From contig JADZAF010000193.1 of assembly GCA_020852755.1 (NCBI GenBank), forward strand, positions 16,487 through 80,486: a stretch of DNA of 64,000 bases, read 5' to 3'. Of the stretch, positions 1 to 8,858 are shown piece by piece. Numbering within the stretch: the first letter of the stretch is position 1; the number at the start of each line of letters is the position of its first letter. The notes beneath the pieces are model-generated. The model saw only the letters and a list, made by a program, of their open reading frames with translations. It was not told the DNA's origin and made no database searches. The DNA comes from Bryobacterales bacterium (lineage in GTDB: Bacteria > Acidobacteriota > Terriglobia > Bryobacterales > Bryobacteraceae). A program made the position numbers and the translations under genes.

Positions 1-1031
1 TTGCGCCCCAGGCGGTAGTAGACGGTAGCCAGGGCAATGTGGGCCTCCACGAACCGGGGCGCCCGCCGGATCAGCGATTCCAGGCCGGCGCGAGCCTCGT
101 TGAGCCTGCCGGCGGCGAGGTTGACGGAAGCGAGCTGAAACTCCGCGCGGAACTCGCCCGGCCGCACCTGTAGCGCCCGGGCCAGGAGCTTGCGTGCGCT
201 GTCGTAATCCTGGTCCTGGCGGAGCAGGGCGCCGAGCTGCAGGTTGGATTCGAAATCGTTGGGATTCAGCTCAAGCTCCTTCTGGAAAGCCCGGCGGGCG
301 GCAGCGGTGTCGCCGGTCTGGATGTGGGCCCGGCCGAGGTAGGAGTGGACTTCGGGGAGCTTGGGATTGAGCCTGGAGGCCTGCTCGAGATCGGCGATAG
401 CGGCTTTGAAATCCAGGGCCTCCAGCCTGGCCGTACCCAACAGCAGCCGGGCTTCGGCCGAATCACCGTTCCGGAGGATCGGGTCGATGACCTGCTGCGC
501 GCGCTCCACTTGCTTGTCGCGCAGCAGCGCGGTTCCCAGAAGATAGGCGAAGGCGAGGTCGCCCGGGCTCTGTTTCGCCCCTTCCTCCAGAAGCTGGATG
601 ACCTTCTGGTTCTCCCCGCGGCGGAGCCAGCAGTCGGCCAGCAGCAGGAGCACCTGGCGGTCGGAGGGCCGCTCGCGGTGCAGCGACGAGAACTCCCCGG
701 CAGCGTCCGAGATGCGGCCGAGCTTGTAGTAGGCCAGGGCGAGGTTCAGGCGGATGCGCGGATCCCCGGGGCGAATCCGGAGCGCCTCGCGGTACTGCAC
801 GATGGCCTCGCCGAAGCGGCCGGCTCCGGCCAGCGCGGCGCCCAGGTTGGAGCGTGCGTCTCCGTTATCGGGGCGGAGCTTCAGGTAGGCCCGGTATTGG
901 GGGATAGCCCGTTCCACCTCGCCCGCCTGATGCAGCGCGATGGCCCCCTGGAGAATCCGTTCGGCATTCTCCTGCCCGCTCGCGGCCTGGCCGAAAAGCA
1001 GGAGGGCCATCGCTGCCTGAAGCTGTACCAT
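1..1031 (-). CDS. Secreted TPR-repeat protein, C-terminus off the left edge
   Basis: Translating the minus strand from the ATG at 1031 gives an uninterrupted frame of about 343 codons to the window edge. The first ~17 residues (MVQLQAAMALLLFGQAA) look like a signal peptide. The rest is a run of 34-residue helical hairpins with TPR signatures such as NLGAALAGAGRFGEAIVQYREAL-type spacing and repeated Ala/Gly/Pro positions, covering at least eight repeats. TPR proteins act as protein-protein scaffolds; no catalytic domain is visible in the part seen. The 5' end of this gene is the source of one half of the tandem duplication at 823-1393. The C-terminal half is missing, so any fused effector domain cannot be excluded. 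Confidence 0.85.
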   Translation of the reverse strand, partial: MVQLQAAMALLLFGQAASGQENAERILQGAIALHQAGEVERAIPQYRAYLKLRPDNGDARSNLGAALAGAGRFGEAIVQYREALRIRPGDPRIRLNLALAYYKLGRISDAAGEFSSLHRERPSDRQVLLLLADCWLRRGENQKVIQLLEEGAKQSPGDLAFAYLLGTALLRDKQVERAQQVIDPILRNGDSAEARLLLGTARLEALDFKAAIADLEQASRLNPKLPEVHSYLGRAHIQTGDTAAARRAFQKELELNPNDFESNLQLGALLRQDQDYDSARKLLARALQVRPGEFRAEFQLASVNLAAGRLNEARAGLESLIRRAPRFVEAHIALATVYYRLGR

Positions 1032-1393
1032 CGGCGCCCAAAAGCCCAGGATAGAACAACCGTGAGTGCCGCGCGCCGCGGGGAGGGACCGCTCCTTGCA
1101 GTCGCGGCTCGGTAATGCCAGGCACGCGCCGGCCCACCCGGCGACTCCCGTTTCCGGCTCAGGATCTCACTTGACCGGGCCGCCGGGACGCTCCGGCCAG
1201 CGTCTCCGTTATCGGGGCGGAGCTTCAGGCAGGCCCGGTATTGGGGGATAGCCCGTTCCACCTCGCCCGCCTGATGCAGCGCGATAGAACAACCGCTCCT
1301 TGCAGTCGGGGCTCGGTAGGCCGGGCACGCGCCGGCCCACCCGGCGATTCCCGTTACCGGCTCAGGATCTCACTTGACCGGGCCGCCGGGACG
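823..1393. repeat. Decayed tandem duplication spanning two gene ends
   Basis: Copy A (about 823-1190) holds the 5' end of the TPR gene, its upstream region and a copy of the last ~20 bp of the dehydratase gene. Copy B (about 1191-1393) holds the same order of segments: 1191-1285 matches 823-942, and 1286-1393 matches 1051-1190. Copy B has lost three internal blocks of roughly 22, 107 and 27 bp. The junction lies at 1190/1191, where the dehydratase-end copy abuts a TPR segment. The stretch 1032-1369 contains no intact gene; it is made of this duplication. Confidence 0.8.
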
Positions 1394-2740
1394 GTAGTCG
1401 TCCAGAATGTACTTGTCGAATTGCGGGGTGGGCTCGAAGTAGCCCGGCACGCGCAGGTGCTGCCTGACCACTTCCTCGTTCAGTTCCACGCCCAGGCCCG
1501 GCTTGTCAGGCACGGGGATGTAGCCGTTCTGAATGATAGGCTTCGGGATGCCGGTCACCAGATCCTGCCACCAGGGCAAGTCGAGGAAGATGCTGTTGCG
1601 CTCCAGGGCCAGGAAGTCCCGAATGGTGGCGATGGCGTGAACGTCGGCGATGGTGCCCAGCGGCGAGACGCAGCAATGCACCGCTGTCGGAATGCTCTTC
1701 ATGGCCGCGTAGTCCGCGATGCGCTTGGTTTCCCGGATGCCGCCCGCGGTCAACGGTTCGATGTGCACGATGTCGATGGCGCGGTTGTCGATGAAATCCA
1801 CGAAGCCCTCTTCCAGCCCGAACAGGTCCTCGCCGGCCGCCAGCGGGGTGGTGGTGGCCTCCTTGATTTCCTTGTAGCGGCGCCAGTCCCGGGAGATGTT
1901 GCCGCCGTGGCCCAGCTCGCCCGGCAGGGCGGGCAGGACGTCTTCGGCGAAAGTCAGCTGGTAGGGCTCCAGGGCCTTCACGTAACGGATGCAGTCGTTC
2001 ACCCGGAGGCGGTAACCGAGGTGATCCAGCGCCAGTTCGGCTTCCCATCCGATGGCGTCGCGGATCATGTCCAGGATCTCGCACATGAGCTTCAGGCCCT
2101 TCTCGGTCGCGGCTCCGTTTGCGTTCACCGCCCCGGGCACCTTGGCTACCAGGTTGGCCGACCAGCTGGTCTTGAAGAAGGTGAAGCCCATCTGCTTGCG
2201 GAGGCGGACTCCCTCGGCGAAGGCCTTGGGATCGGCCGTGGAGGGAAGGTGGCAATAGACGCGCACGCGATCGCGGTACCTGGAGCCGAGCAGGCGCCAG
2301 CAGGGAACGCCGTAGACCTTGCCCGCGATATCGTGCAGGGCGATGTCGACGGCGCTGTAGCCCCCGCCCAGGTGCAGGTGGTTGGAGAACTTCCGGATGG
2401 AGTCGAGCAGCGGCTCGATGTTCAAGGGGTTCTTCCCAACCAGGTGGGGTTTCAGCACCAGGGCGATGCCTTCCACCCCGGCATCGCGCACCTCGCCGAA
2501 GCCGGACACGCCCTGGTTGGTATCGATGCGGATGATGGGGTAATCGAGGCCGGAAGCAATCCGGCAGGCTCGCATGTCGGTGATTCTCAATTTGCTGGGC
2601 GCGGAGTTTCTGTTCACGCCGCCGGGCTGGGGACTCTGCGCGCCGGCGGGGCTTTCCACGGACTTCAATAATGACCCGCAGGCCGCGGCGCCGCCAAGCA
2701 GCCGGCGGCGGCTGAGCCTGCCGTTTCCTTTGAATGCCAT
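1370..2740 (-). CDS. Tat-exported mandelate racemase/muconate lactonizing-type enolase-superfamily enzyme
   Basis: 456 aa, close to the usual length of sugar-acid dehydratases plus a signal. A twin-arginine signal (LSRRRLLGG) occupies residues 8-35. An N-terminal capping domain is followed by a TIM barrel with the superfamily's expected elements: a Lys in FFKTSW, and acidic metal ligands in ALDHLG, FAEDVLP and AAGEDLFG, with a late His in AVHCCVSPLG. Members abstract the alpha-proton of carboxylates, usually dehydrating aldonic or uronic acids; the substrate cannot be read from sequence. The start at 2740 is preceded by AAGGAG. It is divergent from the TonB receptor at 3034, suggesting joint use of an imported sugar acid. 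Confidence 0.85.
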   Translation of the reverse strand: MAFKGNGRLSRRRLLGGAAACGSLLKSVESPAGAQSPQPGGVNRNSAPSKLRITDMRACRIASGLDYPIIRIDTNQGVSGFGEVRDAGVEGIALVLKPHLVGKNPLNIEPLLDSIRKFSNHLHLGGGYSAVDIALHDIAGKVYGVPCWRLLGSRYRDRVRVYCHLPSTADPKAFAEGVRLRKQMGFTFFKTSWSANLVAKVPGAVNANGAATEKGLKLMCEILDMIRDAIGWEAELALDHLGYRLRVNDCIRYVKALEPYQLTFAEDVLPALPGELGHGGNISRDWRRYKEIKEATTTPLAAGEDLFGLEEGFVDFIDNRAIDIVHIEPLTAGGIRETKRIADYAAMKSIPTAVHCCVSPLGTIADVHAIATIRDFLALERNSIFLDLPWWQDLVTGIPKPIIQNGYIPVPDKPGLGVELNEEVVRQHLRVPGYFEPTPQFDKYILDDYRPGGPVK

Positions 2741-3033
2741 AGGATCTCCTTTTTGGACGGTACCCTGCGGGGGCTGCCGGGCTACCTCAACGCGGGCTTC
2801 GCAGCTCTCATAGCCGCTGGTGAGTATAATCCCGGCCGGCGCGCCGGAGCAAAGCGGGTGACGGAATTAAACGTAGATCTCCCGATACACCGAGCGTATT
2901 TCGATATACAATCGGAGACTGCCAGTACGACAGGGGTCAATCGAGTCTGCGACATTGGGGGCCGGGACCCATCCCGTGGTTCCCGGATGAGGCAGCCGGT
3001 TCTGGCAGAACATCGCTTACGGAGGAAGACATC
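2741..3033. promoter_or_regulatory. Divergent promoter region between dehydratase and TonB receptor
   Basis: This 293-bp gap separates two divergent genes. I see a TATAAT at 2825-2830 (reading as TATACT on the minus strand one base shifted) and a TACAAT around 2910, both plausible -10 elements, without convincing -35 boxes. The receptor start is preceded by GGAGG at about 3021. No small gene is convincing here. Confidence 0.35.
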
Positions 3034-6000
3034 ATGCGATCTCTCGCTATTGGTTGTCTGTTGGTGATTCTTGTGCTTCCCTGCCTGCTCTTAGGGCAGG
3101 AGACCAGAGGAAGCATTGCCGGCACGGTGAGCGACCCGCAAGGGGCGCTGATCTCCGGCGCTGCCGTCGTGGTCACGAACACCGGAACAGGCACGTCGGT
3201 CAGATTGACCACCAACGAAAGCGGGTATTATGAGGCCCGCCTGTTGCTGCCGGGGAGCTACAGCATTGCCGTGGAGTTCTCCGGTTTCAAGAAATCGGTT
3301 CGGTCCGGCGTCACCCTGGCGCTGAGCGACCAGCTACAAATCAACTTCCAGCTCGAGGTGGGCGGGGTCACCGAATCGGTGACCGTGACCGCCGACGCGC
3401 CCATGCTCGACACGAGCACGGCGGCGACGGGCCGCGCGCTCAGCAACCGCGAAGTCATGGACCTGCCGGTACTGGGCAACAACGTCGTGATGCTCACGCG
3501 GTTCGCGCCCGGCGTGCAGGTACCGGGAACCACGCAGTTGCTGCTCCAGGGCCAGGTGGGCGGCGGCTCCGGCTACTATTCGCCCGGCAACGTGGGCGGC
3601 AACGAGTGGGCCATCGACGGCGCTTCCACGAATGGAACCGACCGCCGGGTTTCCATCATGCCAAGCCCCGACATCATCGACGAGTTCAAGATCGACACCT
3701 CGAACTTCGACGCGTCGTTCGGCCACGCCACGGGCCTGAGCATCTCGATGTCCACCAAGTCGGGCACGAACGATTTCCACGGCACGGGCACCTACCAGTA
3801 CATGAACCAACGCTGGAACGCGGCCTCGTTCTTCGTCAAGCAGCAGCGCTACTCCGCGATCGCGGCCGCGCGCGCCGCCGGCGACACCAAGACGGTCGAT
3901 GAACTGACCCGCAAGCCGCTGCTCAACCCCGGCCACATGAACAACGCGCACGCCAGCTTCACCGGTCCGGTGCGCATCCCGAAGCTGATCGACGGCCGCA
4001 ACAAGCTGTTCTTCTTCTTCGGCTACTCGCAGCTCTGGAACTACCAGTCGGCGCGTCCCAGCGAGGTGTACTACAGCGTGCCCACCATGGCGATGCGCTC
4101 CGGCGATTTCTCCCCGCTGCTGAACATCGACGCGGTGCGCTACACGGTCTACGATCCGCTGACCACGGCCCCCAACCCGGCGCGGCCCGGCTTTTACGTG
4201 CGCCAGCCCTTCGCGGGCAACAGGATCCCCAGCAACCGCATCAGCGCTCCGAAGTTCTACAACTTCTACACGGAGCGCATGCCGACGCCGAACAACGACC
4301 CGGTCAGCCTGACGAGCGACCCGGTCAACAATTACATCGCCGGCGGCATGCCCAACAACGTTTTCTACCGCTCCTTCAACAACCGCTGGGACTACCAGTT
4401 CAGCGAGAAGCACCGCTTCTTCTTCCGCTGGATGAAGACCCGCTTCATCGAGGACGCGCAGGACTTCACCTTCGCCACCGAGGCGGGCCTGATGAGCTGG
4501 AACGAACGCCGTCCGGCGCTGAGCGGCGCGGCCGACTGGACCTACGCGATCAGTCCCACGATGGTTCTGAACGTGACCGTGGACGCGAACTCCTTCCTCA
4601 TCCAGAACCAGCGTCTGGGCACCCGCCGCTACAAGCCGTCGGACGTGGGCCTGCCTTCCTACGTGGACGCCAAGTGCGCGGGAAGCTGCGTGCTGCCGAC
4701 CGTCAACTGGCCGGGGATGCCCGCGTGGTACGGCGACATGTACATGAGCACGCAGGTCGACCCCGGCCCCAAAGGCTGGCAGCGAAGCGTGAAGGCGAAC
4801 CTCTCCAGGATTCAGGGTTCGCACTCGCTGCGCTTCGGCGTGGATCTGCGCGAGCACAACCGCACCATGATCCAGAACGGCGGATACACGGGCGGCTACT
4901 ACAACTTCAACAACACCTGGGTGCGCAAGGACAGCGACGGTCTGACGCCGGCCGCCGGCCTGGGCCTCTCCTGGGCCACCTTCATGCTGGGCATGCCGAG
5001 CAACTACTGGCTGGACACCAACGACACCTACGCGCTGGTGAACCCCTACTACGCCGCTTACGCGCAGGACACCTGGCGCGTGACGCGCGATCTGACCCTC
5101 ACCCTGGGCCTCCGCATGGAGTATGAACTGGGACCCGTTGAGCGCTACAACCGGGCGCTCTCCTACTTCGACCCGAACCTGGAGCTACCCATCAGCCAGG
5201 CCGTCCAGGCCGCTTACGCCAAGAACCCGCTCAGCGAGCTTCCGGCCAGCCAGTTCATCGTCAAGGGCGGCACGGTCTACGCCGGACGCAACGGCGTGCC
5301 GCGCGAACTGTGGCGCAGCGAGCTGATGTGGCTGCCGCGGCTGGCTGCCGCCTGGCAGTTCACGCCCAAGACGGTGCTCCGCGGCGGCTACGGCCTGTAC
5401 TACGACACGCTCAACGTGATGAACAACGCCGCGAACCAGTACGGGTTCTCGCGGGCCACCGCCCCGGTTCTCACCAACGATTTCGGCTACACCTGGAACG
5501 TGGGCGATCCCAAGAACGGCGTGTCGCCGCTGGCGGATCCGTACCCGGTCCGCGCCGACGGCACGCGCTTCGACGCTCCGCTCCAGGACAAGCTGGGCTC
5601 CATGGCCCGCATCGGCCAGGGCTTCACGTACAACCGCTACGAGCGGAGCCATCCGCGCGTGCAGCGCTGGCGCTTCGGAATCCAGCGCGAGCTGACCACC
5701 AACATGGCCCTGGAAGTCGCCTATTGGGGCCAGTTCGGACAGAAGCTCAACATCAGCGAGCGGCTGGACGCGCTGCCCGCCAACTACTGGGCCACCGGCA
5801 TGGTGCGCAACAACGACGTGGCGACGGACATGAACCGGAACGTTACGAACCCGTTCCACATTTCAAACCTCACTTTCCTGCAATCGCAGAACCCGCTCCT
5901 GTATCAGCACCTCTCGACGCTGGGCCAGTTCACCAGCCCGACCATTCAGAAGAACCGGCTGCTGCGGCCCTTCCCGCACATGAACGGCCTGTACGACTCG

Positions 6001-6714
6001 GCGACGCCGGATGGCAAGGCGCGCACGCACGCCCTCGAGGTGAATTTCCAGCGGCGGTTCTCGCGCGGCCTCAGCCTCAACGCCTCCTACTCGCGGATCA
6101 AGCAGGACCGCTGGGACATCTACGAGAACGAGTTTGAAACCGCTCCCAGCGTGTGGTGGCCCAGCGACAACGCCCGTCCGAACCGCTTCACCGTCACCGG
6201 GATCCTGGAGCTGCCCTTCGGCAAGGGCCGCCAGTGGCTGACCAGCGGCATCCTGAATCACATCCTCGGCGGATGGCAGATGGCGCTGACTTACGAGTTC
6301 CAGCAGGGCTCGCTGCTCAGTTGGGGCAACATCTTTTACTATGGCGACCTGGACAAGTTCGAGGACGACGTCAGCAAGTCCGACAAGACTCTCCAGCAGT
6401 GGTTCAACACCTCCGCGCAGTTCGAGCGCACCGCCTCCAAACTGCCGGCCGCCTATCATGTGCGCGTGTTCCCGCGGTACTTCAACGGGCTGCGCGCGGA
6501 CGGCCTGAAGCAGTTCAACGGCAACCTGGTTCGCGAATTCCGCATTTACGAGCGGCTGCGGCTGCAGGTGCGCGCGGATTCGATGAACCTGCAAAACCGT
6601 TCGCAGTTCAACCCGCCCGACCTTTCGCCGACCTCGACGAACTTCGGGCGCATCACCAGCCAGACGGGCTCGCTGAACCGGTATTACCAGTTCCAGGCCC
6701 GGCTGCAGTTCTAG
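3034..6714 (+). CDS. Oar-like TonB-dependent outer-membrane receptor with carboxypeptidase-regulatory domain
   Basis: 1226 aa. A Sec signal peptide (residues 1-21, ending LLLG) is followed by a carboxypeptidase-regulatory/Cna-B-like beta domain at about 24-105 (GSIAGTVSDPQGALISGA). A plug region follows at about 125-245 (DLPVLGNNV, STKSGTNDFHG), then a beta-barrel rich in aromatic, Asn and Tyr residues that ends in a terminal Phe (QARLQF), as outer-membrane barrels do. This receptor class is expanded in acidobacteria and is thought to import oligosaccharides or other bulky substrates using TonB energy. The strong ribosome-binding site GGAGG supports the start. The neighbouring dehydratase suggests a sugar-acid-containing ligand, which is inference. 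Confidence 0.93.
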   Translation: MRSLAIGCLLVILVLPCLLLGQETRGSIAGTVSDPQGALISGAAVVVTNTGTGTSVRLTTNESGYYEARLLLPGSYSIAVEFSGFKKSVRSGVTLALSDQLQINFQLEVGGVTESVTVTADAPMLDTSTAATGRALSNREVMDLPVLGNNVVMLTRFAPGVQVPGTTQLLLQGQVGGGSGYYSPGNVGGNEWAIDGASTNGTDRRVSIMPSPDIIDEFKIDTSNFDASFGHATGLSISMSTKSGTNDFHGTGTYQYMNQRWNAASFFVKQQRYSAIAAARAAGDTKTVDELTRKPLLNPGHMNNAHASFTGPVRIPKLIDGRNKLFFFFGYSQLWNYQSARPSEVYYSVPTMAMRSGDFSPLLNIDAVRYTVYDPLTTAPNPARPGFYVRQPFAGNRIPSNRISAPKFYNFYTERMPTPNNDPVSLTSDPVNNYIAGGMPNNVFYRSFNNRWDYQFSEKHRFFFRWMKTRFIEDAQDFTFATEAGLMSWNERRPALSGAADWTYAISPTMVLNVTVDANSFLIQNQRLGTRRYKPSDVGLPSYVDAKCAGSCVLPTVNWPGMPAWYGDMYMSTQVDPGPKGWQRSVKANLSRIQGSHSLRFGVDLREHNRTMIQNGGYTGGYYNFNNTWVRKDSDGLTPAAGLGLSWATFMLGMPSNYWLDTNDTYALVNPYYAAYAQDTWRVTRDLTLTLGLRMEYELGPVERYNRALSYFDPNLELPISQAVQAAYAKNPLSELPASQFIVKGGTVYAGRNGVPRELWRSELMWLPRLAAAWQFTPKTVLRGGYGLYYDTLNVMNNAANQYGFSRATAPVLTNDFGYTWNVGDPKNGVSPLADPYPVRADGTRFDAPLQDKLGSMARIGQGFTYNRYERSHPRVQRWRFGIQRELTTNMALEVAYWGQFGQKLNISERLDALPANYWATGMVRNNDVATDMNRNVTNPFHISNLTFLQSQNPLLYQHLSTLGQFTSPTIQKNRLLRPFPHMNGLYDSATPDGKARTHALEVNFQRRFSRGLSLNASYSRIKQDRWDIYENEFETAPSVWWPSDNARPNRFTVTGILELPFGKGRQWLTSGILNHILGGWQMALTYEFQQGSLLSWGNIFYYGDLDKFEDDVSKSDKTLQQWFNTSAQFERTASKLPAAYHVRVFPRYFNGLRADGLKQFNGNLVREFRIYERLRLQVRADSMNLQNRSQFNPPDLSPTSTNFGRITSQTGSLNRYYQFQARLQF

Positions 6715-6726
6715 TGTAGAGAGTTA

Positions 6727-6786
6727 CGGTGACAGGCTGGATCACCCCCGAGCTTTCAGGTTCGGGGGTGATGTAGCCTGTCACCG
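6727..6786. terminator. Long bidirectional hairpin terminator
   Basis: A 12-bp outer stem (6727-6738 with 6775-6786) and an 11-bp inner stem (6741-6751 with 6762-6772) enclose a 10-nt loop, with only a 2-nt mismatch between the stems. It lies between the convergent receptor gene and SRPBCC gene and covers the stop codon of the latter (6781-6783), so it probably ends transcription from both sides. There is no long T-run. Confidence 0.75.
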
Positions 6787-7239
6787 AATCCCCAGAATCC
6801 TTCCGATCGCCCGGCGCCGGTAGCGGAAAATGGCCTCCAGCTGCCGCCGCACCAGCAGCCGGTGCACCAGCCGGCCCAGCCAGCCGAGCGGCAGCGCATA
6901 CTCCACCCGGTCTCCGATGATCGCGCCCGAAGGGTCGGGTTCGATGGTGTGCTCATGGCGCCAGAAGCGGTAGGGTCCCTCGATCTGCTCATCCACGAAG
7001 TAGCGCGGCGGTTCGTATTCGGTGATCAGGGTCCGCCACTTCAGCTTCAGTCCGAGCCAGCGGATGTGGTAGTCGATCCGGGCTCCCTTCCGCATGCGGA
7101 CAGGTCCCTGGGTGGCGATGCGGAAACTCAACCAGGGCGGCGTGATGCGGGAGAGGTTCTCCGGCGCTTCGAAGAACTCGAAAGCGCGCGGCTGGGAGAC
7201 GGGAACCGTCATGCTTTGCTCGAGCGTGTGTGTTCTCAT
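6781..7239 (-). CDS. SRPBCC-family (polyketide cyclase/START-like) protein
   Basis: 152 aa, a typical single-domain SRPBCC length. The family signature of a hydrophobic-ligand-binding helix-grip fold is visible: an N-terminal strand with FEFFEAPENLSRITPPW, a central GARIDYHIRWLGLKLKW segment, and a final Arg-rich helix. Members bind lipids or other small hydrophobic molecules or act as coenzyme Q-binding/cyclase-like proteins; the ligand here is unknown. There is no signal peptide. The stop codon is inside the terminator hairpin. It is divergent from nth with only 40 bp between the starts. Confidence 0.8.
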   Translation of the reverse strand: MRTHTLEQSMTVPVSQPRAFEFFEAPENLSRITPPWLSFRIATQGPVRMRKGARIDYHIRWLGLKLKWRTLITEYEPPRYFVDEQIEGPYRFWRHEHTIEPDPSGAIIGDRVEYALPLGWLGRLVHRLLVRRQLEAIFRYRRRAIGRILGIR

Positions 7240-7279
7240 CGGGCTCTGATAGTAAGATGCCGCATGTTAGGATGAGGTC

Positions 7280-8035
7280 GTGTTAAAGACCACGACCAAG
7301 ACCGCGGCCAGGGGAGGGAAACGCGCCGGGGCCCGGGTGGCGCTGACGGCGGCCGGCGAGCCCGTGCGAATCCCCAAGACCGCCGGGGAGCGCCGGCAGC
7401 GGACAGGCGAGATACTCGAGCGCCTGGACCGCATGTATCCCAACGCCACCTGCGCCCTGGTGCATCGCAACCCTTGGGAGCTGCTGGTGGCCACCATCCT
7501 CTCCGCGCAGTGCACCGACAAGCGCGTCAACGAGGTGACTCCGGGCCTCTTCGCGAAGTATCCCACGCCGCGCGATTTCGCCGCCGTCAAGCCCGAGGTC
7601 CTGGCGGTGGATATCCGCTCCACCGGCTTCTTCAACAACAAGGCCAAGGCCATCACCGGAGCGGCCAGGAAGATCGTGAGCGAGTTCGGCGGCCGGGTTC
7701 CCAGGACCATGGAGGAGCTGCTCACGATTCCGGGCGCGGCCCGCAAGACCGCCAACGTGGTTCTGGGGACAGCCTACGGCGTGGCCTCGGGCGTGGTGGT
7801 GGACACCCACGTGCAGCGCGTTTCGCAGCGCCTGGACCTGACCCGGGAAACGGATCCGGTGAAGATCGAGCGCGACCTCATGGCGGTGATCCCGAAGGAG
7901 CGCTGGATCCTTTTTTCGCACCAGCTGATTCATCATGGCCGGGCCCGCTGCATGGCGCGCAAACCGCGCTGCGCGGAATGCCTGCTGGACCCGCTCTGTT
8001 ACGCGCGCGACAAGAACCTGCCGCCCGGCTCTTAA
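7280..8035 (+). CDS. nth: Endonuclease III, base-excision DNA glycosylase/AP lyase
   Basis: 251 aa with a ~40-residue basic N-terminal extension. The catalytic Lys156 lies in the helix-hairpin-helix (IPGAARKTANVVLG) and the catalytic Asp175 in VDTHVQR. The 4Fe-4S cluster ligands Cys224, 231, 234 and 240 follow the C-x6-C-x2-C-x5-C rule. The enzyme removes oxidised pyrimidines and nicks the AP site. The hairpin reads GAAR where E. coli has GVGR; some other bacterial Nth proteins vary here. The start is GTG at 7280, preceded by GATGAGG. A minisatellite begins 17 bp after the stop. Confidence 0.96.
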   Translation: MLKTTTKTAARGGKRAGARVALTAAGEPVRIPKTAGERRQRTGEILERLDRMYPNATCALVHRNPWELLVATILSAQCTDKRVNEVTPGLFAKYPTPRDFAAVKPEVLAVDIRSTGFFNNKAKAITGAARKIVSEFGGRVPRTMEELLTIPGAARKTANVVLGTAYGVASGVVVDTHVQRVSQRLDLTRETDPVKIERDLMAVIPKERWILFSHQLIHHGRARCMARKPRCAECLLDPLCYARDKNLPPGS

Positions 8036-8051
8036 GCCGGCCATGGGGGAT

Positions 8052-8180
8052 GACCGCTCCCTTTGGTCGCGGCTCGGAAAAGCGGTCGCGGATAGGAAAC
8101 CGGTCGCGGCTCGGAAAAGCGGTCGCGGCTCGGAAAAGCGGTCGCGGCTCGGAAACCGGTCGCGGCCCGGAAACGGGGCG
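8052..8180. repeat. 18-19-bp minisatellite (six units) grown from a palindromic seed
   Basis: Six units starting GGTCGCGG occur at 8065, 8084, 8102, 8121, 8140 and 8158, with spacings alternating 18 and 19 bp. The array opens with a 29-bp seed (8052-8080) that recurs identically at 14690-14718. The seed contains the imperfect hairpin CCGC-TC-CC-TTT-GG-TC-GCGG. It lies in the gap after nth; no gene is supported in 8036-8222. Confidence 0.85.
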
Positions 8181-8222
8181 GCCGGAGTTCCATCCGCCTG
8201 GCCCATGGGTCAAGAGCGCCCG

Positions 8223-8789
8223 TCATTCCGTAACCTCGAAATCGGCGAACTGCACCGCGGTGGCCCCGCCCTGCCGCGCCGTCAACCGCAGCGTGTAGTC
8301 CCCGGCCGCCAGCCCGCTCCCCAGCCGGAAACTGTCCCCCGCCAGCCGGCCCTGCCCGTCCACCCTCAGCACCCCGCTCGCCCCCAACTCCTTCCCGCCC
8401 CGCAGCAGCACCGCCCGCACCACCCCGCCCCCGGGCCCCGCATTCAAGATCTGCACCGAGTAGGCCACCGTCTCCCCGCGCCGCTTGGGAGCCGCGGGCG
8501 GAACCCGCGCCGGTCCCTTTTCAGGCGGAACGGCAACCGGAGCAACCGCTTCCCGCGGCGGCTCGGGGATGAAGGAGAAATAGGTGATGCGGCGCGGCTG
8601 CCCGTTCTCGAAGACTTCCAGATCGGCGGCTTCCAGGCCGCGGACGCGGGGCTGCTGAGTGAAACCGGCCGGAAGCGCGGCCAGCAAGGCAACCAGGGGC
8701 GCAACGGCCAACTGGCGGTTACCACAGACCGGCTCACCCGGGCGGCCGGCCGGCCGCCGCGAGTCCACTCCATGCTGTGTAGAATACAC
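8223..8789 (-). CDS. Truncated VWFA-related (acidobacterial) secreted protein
   Basis: 188 aa. After a hydrophobic stretch at about residues 28-44 (LAVAPLVALLAALPAGF), the segment RGLEAADLEVFENGQPRRIT matches the start of the acidobacterial VWFA-related family, where it precedes a von Willebrand A domain. Here the VWA domain is absent: a Pro-rich linker leads straight to a C-terminal beta domain ending FADFEVTE. The first ~27 residues are Arg/Pro-rich and may not be translated; an internal start is possible. It may be a remnant from internal deletion or a small secreted beta protein. Function unknown. Confidence 0.5.
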   Translation of the reverse strand: MYSTQHGVDSRRPAGRPGEPVCGNRQLAVAPLVALLAALPAGFTQQPRVRGLEAADLEVFENGQPRRITYFSFIPEPPREAVAPVAVPPEKGPARVPPAAPKRRGETVAYSVQILNAGPGGGVVRAVLLRGGKELGASGVLRVDGQGRLAGDSFRLGSGLAAGDYTLRLTARQGGATAVQFADFEVTE

Positions 8790-8858
8790 CCGCCCCGGCC
8801 GAAAGCAACCGCCGCCCGGCCGCCTTGAAGGGCCGTTCGCGGTGTGCTCTACTCATAC

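Noticed and set aside
3334..4857. 507-codon antisense frame to the first TonB receptor
   Set aside because: Arg/Val/His-rich composition of GC-rich antisense shadow; no domain matches and no start signal.
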